The notes under the pieces: generated by a model
What the model saw: only the letters and a program-made list of their open reading frames with translations
What the model was told of the DNA's origin: nothing
Databases searched by the model: none
Shown here: positions 26,249 to 34,858 of the stretch, one piece after another
Position numbering within the stretch: the first letter of the stretch is position 1
Layout of the letters: each line of letters opens with the position of its first letter
NCBI GenBank assembly: GCA_001516025.1
Contig: LOEU01000030.1
Coordinates: 1 to 64,000 of the forward strand
Length of the DNA stretch: 64,000 nt
Source: a bacterium BRH_c32
GTDB lineage: Bacteria; Bacteroidota; Ignavibacteria; Ignavibacteriales; Melioribacteraceae
Direction: 5' to 3'
Made by a program: the position numbers and the translations under genes

Positions 26249-27277
26249 ATGAGAGATAAAGCAATAACATTAAATGATATAGCAAAAAAATTAAATGTCT
26301 CTACAGTAACAGTATCGAAAGCATTAAGAAATCATCCCGATATTTCAATAACTACTACTAAAGAGATTAAAAAGATTGCGGAGGATCTCGGTTATACTCC
26401 TAATATAATGGCACGGAATCTTTCGGCTCGTAAATCAAATACTATCGGAGTGGTAGTACCTAAAATTGCTCACTTCTTCTTTGGGTCTATAATTGAAAAT
26501 ATTTATGACGTAGCATTCGCTAATAATTATGAAATAATATTAATGGTCTCCGAAGAAAAAGCCGAAAGAGAAAAAAAACATATTCAAACACTTATGGCCA
26601 TGAAGGTCGATGGAATTATAATTTCTATAACACAAGAAACTAAGGACTTGGAAATTTTTGAAACTGTTAGAAAAAGAGGAGTCCCAATAGTTTTCATCGA
26701 TCGTGTACCTGAAATTAAGAATGTAAACACAGTACTAATAAATGACAAATTAGGTGCATTCAAAGCAATTGAACACGCAATTAAAATTGGGTACAGAAAG
26801 ATTGGACACTTCGCCGGTTACACAGATATCAATATCGGTAGAAATAGAATGAATGGATTTAAGGAAGCAATGAATAAATATAATATTGAGATAAATCCTG
26901 ACTGGATAATTGAGGGAGGTTTTGGAGAAAATTATGGTTATGAAAGTTTTATGAGACTTTATAAAGCAAATAATTTGCCCGATCTTATCTTCACAGTTTC
27001 ATATCCGGTTGCACTCGGTGTTTATATGGCTGCTTCGGAAGTCGGTCTGAAAATTCCGAATGATATCGATGTTATCTGCTTTGGTAATGCAAAAGTACAA
27101 AAATTTCTTTCACCTCCTCTTAGTTGTGTTGATCAACCGACAGAAATAATTGCATTAGAGGCAATGAACATTCTATTAGAAAATATTGAAAAAAGAGACG
27201 AAGGTTTTACTCCCATTAATAAGGTAATTGATACAGAATTAATTTTACGCGGTACATGTATCGGAGAAGAAAACTAA
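26249..27277 (+). CDS. LacI-family transcriptional regulator
   Basis: A 342-residue repressor-type regulator. The N-terminal helix-turn-helix is TLNDIAKKLNVSTVTVSKAL, and the hinge LGYTPNIMARNLSARKSNTIGV is canonical. The rest is a periplasmic-binding-protein-like effector domain (VVVPKIAHFFFG, DGIIISITQET, IDRVPEI, CFGNAKVQKFLSPPLSCVDQP). A GTG at 26240 also opens the frame. The ATG at 26249 is chosen because it gives the family N-terminus, though the ribosome site is not decisive. Sites of the expected LacI type lie at this gene and before the operons starting at 32367 (and the divergent one at 32173), 41754 and 57182. It is therefore the probable local regulator of uronate and pectin use. 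The effector is unknown, plausibly a uronate or its metabolite. Confidence 0.93.
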   Translation: MRDKAITLNDIAKKLNVSTVTVSKALRNHPDISITTTKEIKKIAEDLGYTPNIMARNLSARKSNTIGVVVPKIAHFFFGSIIENIYDVAFANNYEIILMVSEEKAEREKKHIQTLMAMKVDGIIISITQETKDLEIFETVRKRGVPIVFIDRVPEIKNVNTVLINDKLGAFKAIEHAIKIGYRKIGHFAGYTDINIGRNRMNGFKEAMNKYNIEINPDWIIEGGFGENYGYESFMRLYKANNLPDLIFTVSYPVALGVYMAASEVGLKIPNDIDVICFGNAKVQKFLSPPLSCVDQPTEIIALEAMNILLENIEKRDEGFTPINKVIDTELILRGTCIGEEN

Positions 27278-27278
27278 T

Positions 27279-28265
27279 ATGATAAAATGGGGTATGATTG
27301 GATGCGGTGATGTTACAGAGAGAAAAAGCGGTCCTGCTTTTAGTAAAGTAGAAAATTCAGAACTTATTGCCGTTATGTCCCGAACGCATTCAAAAGTAAA
27401 GGATTATGCCATTCGGCATAAAATTGATTTTTATACCGATAAAATTGATGAGCTCTTAAGCATTAATGAAATCAATGCAATCTATATAGCTACACCACCT
27501 GATAGTCATTTAGAATATACAAAACTTGCTGCCCAAGCAGGCAAGCATGTCTATGTAGAAAAACCAATGGCGTTGAATCATAAAGAAAGTATAGAGATGA
27601 TTGATGTTTGCAAACAAAATAATGTAAAATTATTTCCGGCTTATTATAGAAGGCGACTTCCGAAATTCCTAAAAGTAAAAGAATTGATTGATACAAAAGC
27701 AATTGGAGAAATCAAGCACGTACTTATTGAATTAGTATCCGCTCCAAGACAAGAAGACTTGCAAAAAGGAAAACTTCCTTGGCGCGTGACTCCTGAAGTA
27801 TCAGGCGGCGGATATTTTATGGATATGGGTTCTCATCAGCTTGATTTAGTGGATTACTATTTTGGAGAAATTATAGATGTTTCTTCGATTGTAAAAAACT
27901 ATTCCGGATTGTATCCAGCAGATGATTTTGTTTCCGGAAGATTTGTTACTGTTTCAGGGGTGGTTATTACAGGTATATGGGATTTCTCTGCTCATCAATC
28001 ACAAGAAAAAGATCTCTTTAAAATTTCAGGAACCAAGGGGACTATAACTTATTCATCTTTCGGCACAGATGAGATTATATTAGAGACCGATAATGGAATT
28101 AATAAATTTTTAGAACCATTCCCTGAGAATGTTCATTTTCACTTGATCGAATCGATTGTAAAAGAATTATTAGGTAGCGAACCCTCTCCAAGTACAGGAG
28201 AATCGGGCGCGAGAACGAATCATGTTATCGATTTAGTATATAAAAGGAATGAAAAAAGTTTCTAA
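27279..28265 (+). CDS. Gfo/Idh/MocA family oxidoreductase (cytoplasmic)
   Basis: A 328-residue NAD(P)-dependent sugar dehydrogenase of the Gfo/Idh/MocA family. The N-terminal Rossmann motif is WGMIGCGDVTERK (GxGxxx form), followed by YIATPPDSH and the catalytic lysine motif VEKPMALN (EKP). The C-terminal domain has SGGGYFMDMGSHQLDLVDYYFG. No signal peptide or Tat motif, unlike the two homologues at 49364 and 51614, so it acts in the cytoplasm. It begins one base after the LacI gene stop, suggesting that the two are cotranscribed. The substrate is unknown. The genes downstream are convergent, so this pair forms a short operon. Confidence 0.9.
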   Translation: MIKWGMIGCGDVTERKSGPAFSKVENSELIAVMSRTHSKVKDYAIRHKIDFYTDKIDELLSINEINAIYIATPPDSHLEYTKLAAQAGKHVYVEKPMALNHKESIEMIDVCKQNNVKLFPAYYRRRLPKFLKVKELIDTKAIGEIKHVLIELVSAPRQEDLQKGKLPWRVTPEVSGGGYFMDMGSHQLDLVDYYFGEIIDVSSIVKNYSGLYPADDFVSGRFVTVSGVVITGIWDFSAHQSQEKDLFKISGTKGTITYSSFGTDEIILETDNGINKFLEPFPENVHFHLIESIVKELLGSEPSPSTGESGARTNHVIDLVYKRNEKSF

Positions 28266-28279
28266 TATTGTGTGAATAT

Positions 28280-28307
28280 AATTAAAGAGCATTTTTAATT
28301 TTTTTTT
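28280..28307 (+). terminator. Candidate terminator
   Basis: A 7-bp AT-only stem (AATTAAA at 28280-28286, TTTAATT at 28294-28300) with a 7-base loop and seven further T residues. It follows the dehydrogenase gene. The stem is weak, so it may need Rho or context. The remaining bases up to 28436, between convergent genes, show nothing else. Confidence 0.45.
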
Positions 28308-28436
28308 GCAAAATGAAAACCAAGATATAAACACTGGTTTAATACTTCTTACCATACTTAATTTGATATCTAATTCAAGTAATTACGCCATTAGGTTCAA
28401 ATTAATTTTCTTATATCTCTATTTTTACATTACACT

Positions 28437-29564
28437 TTATCCCCACCTATCAACTGCTTCTTTCATCAATAAAATATTTTCTTTTGGTGTAGCCGGGGCA
28501 ATTGAGCATGCAGTACTTAGAATAAAACCCCGATTCTTTTTACCTAATTCCACTATATTTTTCAAATCTTCCTTAAGTTCATTTGTATTCTCGTTCATTA
28601 AAAGAGCAACAGGGTCTGCATTTCCTTTAACGAATCCTTTTCCGTGCAGGCGCTTCAGTGCATCTTCGAGCTTCACATCACCAATCGGTTCCGGGTCAAG
28701 GCATTCAATTCCACTAATGCCGCTTTCGAACATAATCTCGAGACGATCATTTATCGCACCACAAGTATGTGTATAAATAAAAATCCCTTTTTCTCTTACG
28801 GCAAGAGCTATTTCCTTTTCAAAAGGAAGAACAAATTCTCTGTAATCCTCCGGTGAAATAAATCCGGCACCCGCAAACGGAGAAGAAACTTTTATCGCAT
28901 CAATACCCGTTTCACACATCTCTAATGCTAATTCTTTGATAAGTTTAGTAATATGCGCCAAAATTAATTTGCATTTATCCGGGAAATCAATCAAATGAAT
29001 AAGTCCATCTTGATGTCCCGTTAAATCTAAATAATAATCGAATGGAGAAGTAATCTCTCCGTGTATAGAATATTTATTCTCTGCTTCTGAGACGATCTCT
29101 TTTAGAATATCTAGTTTATGCTGTTCATTTATATAGAAAGGAAGATTCTGCGAAACAGGAATATAATTTAATTTTTTAGGAAGACGATTCGCTATTAGAT
29201 TATCAATATCTGTTCTATCAACTTCATCATTAAAATTATATATAGGCAAATCATTATTTGGACAAGTTATAATATCTCCATTATCCCATACGACTATTTC
29301 TTCTGTTTCTTTTTTTTCGATCTTTTTTAAGTGAGATTTCCAATTTGGATCATGACCAAACAAACTAACCAATATTCCATCGAAACCGAAATCCTCTCTT
29401 AATTTCAGTAATCCATTTTTAAATACATCTTTATCAAACCAAAATTCGGAAGGAGAGACGTTGAGCTGTTGAAGCATAAAGCCGATACTAAATTGAGCCA
29501 TAACCGGAATTCTATCCGATACTTCCAAATTCATTGCACTAATCATTCTTTCTTTTGAAGTCAT
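28437..29564 (-). CDS. Uroporphyrinogen decarboxylase-family methyltransferase (MtaA/CmuA type)
   Basis: A 375-residue TIM-barrel protein of the UroD superfamily. It keeps the zinc ligands of the corrinoid-dependent methyltransferase branch: H266-x-C268 in YTHTCGAI and Cys353 in ILSTACSIAP (HxC...C). True UroD decarboxylases lack these, so methyl transfer from or to a corrinoid or thiol is more likely than haem synthesis. No corrinoid protein or methyltransferase partner is in the window. The frame is open to 29612, but the ATG at 29564 has an AGAGAG ribosome site and lies 13 bases past the symporter stop. It is the last gene of a minus-strand operon with a symporter and a GATase-like gene. 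The substrate is unknown, and homologues of this type often sit in sugar loci. Confidence 0.82.
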   Translation of the reverse strand: MTSKERMISAMNLEVSDRIPVMAQFSIGFMLQQLNVSPSEFWFDKDVFKNGLLKLREDFGFDGILVSLFGHDPNWKSHLKKIEKKETEEIVVWDNGDIITCPNNDLPIYNFNDEVDRTDIDNLIANRLPKKLNYIPVSQNLPFYINEQHKLDILKEIVSEAENKYSIHGEITSPFDYYLDLTGHQDGLIHLIDFPDKCKLILAHITKLIKELALEMCETGIDAIKVSSPFAGAGFISPEDYREFVLPFEKEIALAVREKGIFIYTHTCGAINDRLEIMFESGISGIECLDPEPIGDVKLEDALKRLHGKGFVKGNADPVALLMNENTNELKEDLKNIVELGKKNRGFILSTACSIAPATPKENILLMKEAVDRWG

Positions 29565-29577
29565 AATCTCTCTATAA

Positions 29578-31359
29578 TTATTTTGTTTGATTGATTTTAT
29601 TCCATACAACAAAAAGCAATATTGAAAAAATAGCTGTACTTATTGTTAATAATAGTGCCGGTACTATTTGCATATAAACCCAATATCCGATAGCGAATAG
29701 AAAACTATAAACTGCGATACATCCTATAAGCATCCCGATAATTCCTAAAGGTAAAACAGATCTTTGTTCTTCGCTTGAGATTGCAATCCCATTTTCTTTA
29801 GCATAAGCTATTACTTTATTCCAACCGGTTCTACCGGGAGTTACCAACTTATAAAATTTTACTAATGTATTCATATCACTCGGCTTGGTAATCAATGTAA
29901 CTATTATCCATGCGATAGTTGTAATAAATACACCGATAAGAAGCTGTTGATAGGTATTGAAGGTTTTTACAAATAAAAATATAATCGCAATAACAAAAGA
30001 AACAATCATTGCAGTTATCTCACTTGCCGGATTAATTCTATACCAAAACCATCTTAGAATAAATAATAATCCGGTACCGGCTCCAATTTGTAAGAGTACA
30101 TTAAAACCATGCAGAGCACTTTCCAAAAATAATGCGAAAGAACTTGCCAAGATCATCATAACGAGAATGGAATATCTTCCGATACGGACTAATTCTTTTT
30201 CTGATGCTTCCGGTTTTAGAAATCTTTTATAAAAATCATTAACAATATAAGAAGCACCCCAATTAAGACTTGTGGACATTGTTGACATATAAGCGGCAAT
30301 CAATGAAGCAATTACAATTCCAAGTATTCCATTAGGAAGATAGGTAAGCATTGCCGGATAAGCCATATCATGACCGATGATCGAAGGATCAACATGTGGA
30401 AACGCTTTTTGAATGTCTGTAAGAGTAGGGAATACTAATATAGAGCAGAGAGCTACAATAATCCAGGGCCAGGGTCTAAGAGCATAATGAGCAAAATTAA
30501 AAAATAGTGTTGCTCCCATTGCGTGTTTTTCATCCTTTGCGGCAAGCATTCTTTGAGCAATATATCCGCCTCCTCCCGGTTCTGCTCCCGGATACCAAAC
30601 GCTCCACCATTGAATGGCAATAGGAATTATAAATACCATTAATGCTGCTTCCCAATTATTAAAATCAGGTAAAAAAGAAAGTTTCCCTTTTATTGCATCA
30701 TTTGAAAGAAGCTTTTGCAGACCTCCCACTTTTACGTGCCCTAATGAAATATATGCGGCTATTACAGCACCAATCATAGCAATTATAAATTGAACAAAGT
30801 CAGTTAGCAGAACTCCCATCAAACCGCCCAGTGAACTATAAATAACCGTGATACCTCCGGCAATTAAAATTACTTGGATTGGCGATAGCCCTAACATTAT
30901 ACCGCCAACTTTTATTGCCGCAAGAGTAACAGAAGCCATAATGGTTACATTGAAAAATACTCCAAGATAGATTGCACGGAAACCTCTTAAGAATGCAGCA
31001 CCTTTACCGCTATAACGTAGTTCATAAAATTCAATATCCGTCATTACTTGAGAACGGCGCCAAAGTTTTGAATAAATAAAAACAGTAAGCATACCTGTAA
31101 GAAGGAAAGCCCACCAGACCCAGTTTCCTGCCACACCATTCTGGCGGACTATATCTGCTATTAGATTTGGAGTATCGATTGAAAAGGTTGTGGCGACCAT
31201 TGAGAATCCAAGCAGCCACCATGGCATTCCTCTGCCGGATAAGAAAAATTCTGTGGAACTTTCGCCTGCTTTTTTTGAAGACCACAATCCGACTATCAAC
31301 GATAAAACAAAATATAGGGCAATTATTCCCCAATCAATGTAATTAAGATTCTCGGGCAT
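29578..31359 (-). CDS. Sodium/solute symporter (SSS family)
   Basis: A 593-residue inner-membrane transporter of the SSS/SLC5 family with 13-14 hydrophobic segments. Typical motifs are WWLLGFSMVATTFSIDTPN (about residues 46-64, the first sodium-site helix), LGGLMGVLLTDFVQF and YMSTMSTSLNWGASYIVNDFY. Members import sugars, uronates or other small organics with sodium. It is the middle gene of a minus-strand operon, 19 bases after the GATase-like gene. Its expression is probably governed by the operator at 32248. The substrate cannot be read directly. Among SSS proteins the motif set is like the sugar-related branch found beside glycan catabolic genes. Confidence 0.92.
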   Translation of the reverse strand: MPENLNYIDWGIIALYFVLSLIVGLWSSKKAGESSTEFFLSGRGMPWWLLGFSMVATTFSIDTPNLIADIVRQNGVAGNWVWWAFLLTGMLTVFIYSKLWRRSQVMTDIEFYELRYSGKGAAFLRGFRAIYLGVFFNVTIMASVTLAAIKVGGIMLGLSPIQVILIAGGITVIYSSLGGLMGVLLTDFVQFIIAMIGAVIAAYISLGHVKVGGLQKLLSNDAIKGKLSFLPDFNNWEAALMVFIIPIAIQWWSVWYPGAEPGGGGYIAQRMLAAKDEKHAMGATLFFNFAHYALRPWPWIIVALCSILVFPTLTDIQKAFPHVDPSIIGHDMAYPAMLTYLPNGILGIVIASLIAAYMSTMSTSLNWGASYIVNDFYKRFLKPEASEKELVRIGRYSILVMMILASSFALFLESALHGFNVLLQIGAGTGLLFILRWFWYRINPASEITAMIVSFVIAIIFLFVKTFNTYQQLLIGVFITTIAWIIVTLITKPSDMNTLVKFYKLVTPGRTGWNKVIAYAKENGIAISSEEQRSVLPLGIIGMLIGCIAVYSFLFAIGYWVYMQIVPALLLTISTAIFSILLFVVWNKINQTK

Positions 31360-31378
31360 AAATTGCCTTTAGATTAAT

Positions 31379-32173
31379 TTATATTTCAGCACTAAATACC
31401 TGCTGCCAGAATTTATTGTATTCTCCCCATTTCATAAAATTAATTCCCCAATGAGGACTTGCGCCTGTCATCCAACCGGTTGTGTATCCATTCCCTATTT
31501 TTCTGAGCGCAAGCAGAGGATACCAAGTTCCTTGATTATTTATTTTTACTAATGTTTCTGCTTCGTTTATCTCTTTTGTTTCATTAAATCCTAGCAGTGG
31601 AGGAATGGAGGAGAAATCAATTCCTTTTACCATAGGATGATCTTCATTAAAACATTTTACTTCATAACCATCAGTTGATTCAATCAAATCATCATATTCA
31701 AGACATTCGACAGGGAAGATATTATGCATACGCGATCTTCTCCAGCCTCCTTTTCCAAGTTCGCCAGTAAAACTATACCAGCCGCCATTCATATGAAAAT
31801 GCCCACCGTTATTAACCCATTTTTTTAGTAAATCAAATCGATCGGGGAACGTAACAGGTTTATCTCCCCATTTACCTCTGGTAAAAAAATCGGGATGAAG
31901 CATTAAGCATTTCGTTTCCACATCTGCCAGTATTATAGAAGTGGCCCATTCTAATCTTTCATTAAATTTTTCAGGAGACATATTATAAAGGTCCCAACTC
32001 GGCTCAGAAATTACTTCTGCATCCGGAATAGCTTTTAATGCATTGATTAGCGGTTGTGCATAATTTAAAATCTCGACACCCTTTGATGGTGATTGAAATG
32101 GTGATTCAACATATTTTTGTCCTGTATGAACGCACCAATTACCTACATGCCATATTTTGAGTCCCTTTTTCAA
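31379..32173 (-). CDS. Glutamine amidotransferase-like (ThuA-type fold) protein
   Basis: A 264-residue cytoplasmic protein with the class I glutamine amidotransferase-like fold used by sugar-locus proteins of the ThuA/PF07090 kind. Recognisable parts are IWHVGNWCVHTGQKYVESPF at the N-terminus, WVNNGGHFHMNGGWYSFTG in the middle and TGWMTGASPHWGINFMKW near the end. A classic nucleophilic Cys elbow (GxCxG) is not evident, so amidotransferase activity is doubtful. The start is a TTG at 32173. It has a perfect GGAGG ribosome site five bases upstream, and no in-frame ATG is near. It is the first gene of the minus-strand operon divergent from the operon at 32367. The function is unknown. Confidence 0.75.
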   Translation of the reverse strand: MKKGLKIWHVGNWCVHTGQKYVESPFQSPSKGVEILNYAQPLINALKAIPDAEVISEPSWDLYNMSPEKFNERLEWATSIILADVETKCLMLHPDFFTRGKWGDKPVTFPDRFDLLKKWVNNGGHFHMNGGWYSFTGELGKGGWRRSRMHNIFPVECLEYDDLIESTDGYEVKCFNEDHPMVKGIDFSSIPPLLGFNETKEINEAETLVKINNQGTWYPLLALRKIGNGYTTGWMTGASPHWGINFMKWGEYNKFWQQVFSAEI

Positions 32174-32247
32174 TTTTTCCTCCGTTAAAAAGATTTTTTT
32201 ATTATTTCTTTTTGGTTCCTTTTTATAAATAAATTAACTAAGTTAGA

Positions 32248-32269
32248 TAAAGCATTAAGTAAACGTTAA
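32248..32269 (+). promoter_or_regulatory. LacI-type operator between divergent operons
   Basis: TAAAGCATTA (32248-32257), two bases AG, then TAAACGTTAA (32260-32269). The reverse complement of the site at 41680-41701 is identical except for the central two bases. It sits in the 193-base gap between the divergent genes at 32173 and 32367, so one site could control both operons. The rest of the gap is AT-rich, and I could not assign -35/-10 elements with confidence. Confidence 0.68.
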
Positions 32270-32366
32270 ATTAAAGATAATCTCTAAAAGAAAAAAGAGT
32301 TTTCTATCACATTTAATTTATTATTTTTTCTTTAATCAACATAGTAGAATTTCAAGGAATACAAAA

Positions 32367-33614
32367 ATGAAAAAATGTTTCTTTGCATTAATCCTGTTCA
32401 TATTCACATCTAACTATATTATACCTCAAGCAGATTCAATAAAAAAGGAAGAGATCGTTCAGGCACTCAAAGATGCCGCATATAATGCTACTGAAGTACT
32501 TCTTGATGCAGATGGAAAATCTCGCTGTGATTATAACTTAATTGAAGGCAAGTGGTATTTCTACGAACCGCCATGGCATACAGGGCAGTTAATATACGGA
32601 CTTGTAGAGGCATACAAGATAACAAAAAACGAGTACTACCTTGAGCAGGCGAAAAGAGCAGGGGATTGGTGGTGCTCTCTTGAAATAAAAGATAATCCAA
32701 AATTGAACGGAATGTTAAATGCCATTCATGGAGACGGTATAGAAAATATTGTATTTGCAACAATCTCAGATGGTACTAATGGGATCTTTGAATTAGCCAG
32801 AGTATCTAAAGATAATAAATATGCCGAAGTGGCTACTCGCGCAGGTGAGTGGATGCTCAATAATATGTACGTCCCCGAGCATAAAATATTTTATGATAAC
32901 GTTGATCCTGTAACAGGCGAAGTAATGAAACAAAACAGTCCGTTCTGGAAAGATAAAAAAGAGCAGACCCTTTTCGATGTTGCAAGACCGAATAACGAAG
33001 GTTACTTATTTCTTGATATGTATAAATTTACAAGCAATGAAAAATATAAAAAGGTATTTATCGACTTATGTGAAAGTCTTGTAGAGAAGCAGGGACCCGA
33101 AGGTCTATGGATGGATTTCATGCCTAATGATAAATCAGTAGGAAGTTATCATCCTCGTTTTAATCTTTGGTATGCTGAATCATTGATTAAAGGGTATGAA
33201 TTTACAAAAGATAAAAGATATCTCGACGCAGCAAAGAAAACTTTAGAGATTTATGCAAAGGCTCAAAAGAAAGATGGAACAATCTATTATGTAAATTATA
33301 TCGATGGCAGATATAATGAAAATTCTATTACAGGTTCCGCTACTGCATTCGCTGGACTTCTCTGGATCCAATTAATTAAATATGGAGTCGGAGACGAGTT
33401 TATTCCTAATGTTGAGCAATCGGCAAGTTGGATAGTAAAAAACCAATTTTCAGTTAATCATCCTGATCCTAATCTACGCGGTGCTGTAATAGATACACGC
33501 ACGAGAAGAAAATCGGGTAAAGTATGGTTGACGCAGAGAGATGTTGGCACTGCATTTGGAATGCGATTTTTAGCTGATTATCTGAACTATAAATATCCTT
33601 CTAATGAGAAATAA
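32367..33614 (+). CDS. Exported alpha/alpha-barrel glycosidase-like protein
   Basis: A 415-residue protein with a signal peptide (MKKCFFALILFIFTSNYIIPQ), so periplasmic. It is built of helical hairpins with segments such as FYEPPWHTGQLIYGLVEAYK, AGDWWCSLEIK, FDVARPNNEGYLFLDMYKFT and NLWYAESLIKGYEFT. This is the general look of six-hairpin glycosidases related to the GH88/GH105 unsaturated glycuronyl hydrolases. The WGRxNGW signature of GH105 is absent here, so no specific activity is claimed. It is the first gene of an operon that runs to 41614 and has a LacI-type operator about 100 bases upstream. Confidence 0.62.
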   Translation: MKKCFFALILFIFTSNYIIPQADSIKKEEIVQALKDAAYNATEVLLDADGKSRCDYNLIEGKWYFYEPPWHTGQLIYGLVEAYKITKNEYYLEQAKRAGDWWCSLEIKDNPKLNGMLNAIHGDGIENIVFATISDGTNGIFELARVSKDNKYAEVATRAGEWMLNNMYVPEHKIFYDNVDPVTGEVMKQNSPFWKDKKEQTLFDVARPNNEGYLFLDMYKFTSNEKYKKVFIDLCESLVEKQGPEGLWMDFMPNDKSVGSYHPRFNLWYAESLIKGYEFTKDKRYLDAAKKTLEIYAKAQKKDGTIYYVNYIDGRYNENSITGSATAFAGLLWIQLIKYGVGDEFIPNVEQSASWIVKNQFSVNHPDPNLRGAVIDTRTRRKSGKVWLTQRDVGTAFGMRFLADYLNYKYPSNEK

Positions 33615-33616
33615 TT

Positions 33617-34858
33617 ATGAAAAATCTCTATAAGAAAATTTTGATTCTAGCTGCTGCCTTTGGTCCCGGTCTATTCCTTGTCGGATATAATATTGGTACA
33701 GGAAGCGTTACTACAATGGCATCTGCCGGTGCTTCTCATGGTATGATGCTTACATGGGCTGTATTCCTATCATGCCTTTTTACCTATTTCCTTATTGTTG
33801 TTTTTAGCCGTTTTACTTTAGTTACGGGCGAAACAGTGCTTTATAGTTTCAAAAAACATATCGGTAAAGGAGCCGCGTATTTTGTACTTGCCACTCTTAT
33901 CATTTCAGAAATGATTTCAAGTATCGGAGTGATGGCTGTATTAAGCGAAGTAACAAATGAATGGACAAAACCGATAACATCCTCGGGAGCGGGAATTGGT
34001 ATGCTCCCCATTGCAATTTTCTTTGCTGTATTATTAGTCTATTTCTTATTCACAGGGTTCTATACTAAGATTGAAGTTATTTTAGCCGTTCTTGTTGGCA
34101 TAATGGGTACTTGTTTTGTCTTGACTACTTTTATGGTTATTCCTGATGCCGGTGCTGTAATAACTGGGTTGATGCCGAACATACCAACTGATAATAATGC
34201 CGGATTGGTCGTAGCAGGTATGATTGGGACAACAATGGGAGGAATCTTATTTATTACTCGATCGGCTACAATTAAACAAAAAGGATGGACTCTAAAAGAT
34301 AGTGCTGCCGAAAAGAAAGATGCATTAGTATCAATAAGTCTTATGTTTATTTTAAGTATTTCTATTATGGCAGCAGCAGCCGGCACTTTGTATCCGCTCG
34401 GAATACATGTAGAGAATGCAGTTGATATGGTAAAAACTTTAGAACCGCTTGCAGGCAGATTCGCTATTACAATTTTTGTAACCGGTATAATAGCAGCAGG
34501 ACTTTCATCATTATTCCCCCACTATATGTTGGTTCCGCTTCTCCTTTCAGATTATAATCAAGAGAAATTAGATCTGAATAAATGGAGAAACAGGGGAATA
34601 GTACTTTTTTATGCGGCATTAGGAATGTTTGTGCCGATTTTTGGCGGACGACCTGTTTCTATAATGATTATGTCGCAGGCATTAGCTTTAATCGCCACTC
34701 CTCTTATTCTAATCTTTATGCAATATCTATTAAATAAAGAAGAATTAATGGGAGAGCATAAAATTTCACTTGCAACAAATATCGGAATCTCATTAATTAC
34801 ATTATTTACCGTATATATGGCTTATGTAGGAGCCATAGGGATTATTGAAACACTATGA
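33617..34858 (+). CDS. Nramp-fold transporter lacking metal-binding motifs
   Basis: A 413-residue membrane protein with about eleven hydrophobic segments and the overall pattern of the Nramp (MntH) family, beginning AAAFGPGLFLVGYNIGTGS. In metal-transporting Nramps the first helix carries D-P-G-N; here the equivalent stretch reads N-I-G-T-G (residues 25-29). The sixth helix M-P-H is replaced by Met207-Gly-Gly. Both metal-coordinating motifs are thus missing, so manganese or iron transport is unlikely. It follows the alpha/alpha-barrel gene by two bases and overlaps the TIM-barrel isomerase gene by four, deep in a carbohydrate operon. It may carry a sugar-derived solute instead (inference). 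Confidence 0.82.
   Translation: MKNLYKKILILAAAFGPGLFLVGYNIGTGSVTTMASAGASHGMMLTWAVFLSCLFTYFLIVVFSRFTLVTGETVLYSFKKHIGKGAAYFVLATLIISEMISSIGVMAVLSEVTNEWTKPITSSGAGIGMLPIAIFFAVLLVYFLFTGFYTKIEVILAVLVGIMGTCFVLTTFMVIPDAGAVITGLMPNIPTDNNAGLVVAGMIGTTMGGILFITRSATIKQKGWTLKDSAAEKKDALVSISLMFILSISIMAAAAGTLYPLGIHVENAVDMVKTLEPLAGRFAITIFVTGIIAAGLSSLFPHYMLVPLLLSDYNQEKLDLNKWRNRGIVLFYAALGMFVPIFGGRPVSIMIMSQALALIATPLILIFMQYLLNKEELMGEHKISLATNIGISLITLFTVYMAYVGAIGIIETL

Noticed and set aside
28306..28776. 156-codon open frame on the + strand
   Set aside because: It is mostly antisense to the UroD-type gene, shows no family features and has no plausible ribosome site.
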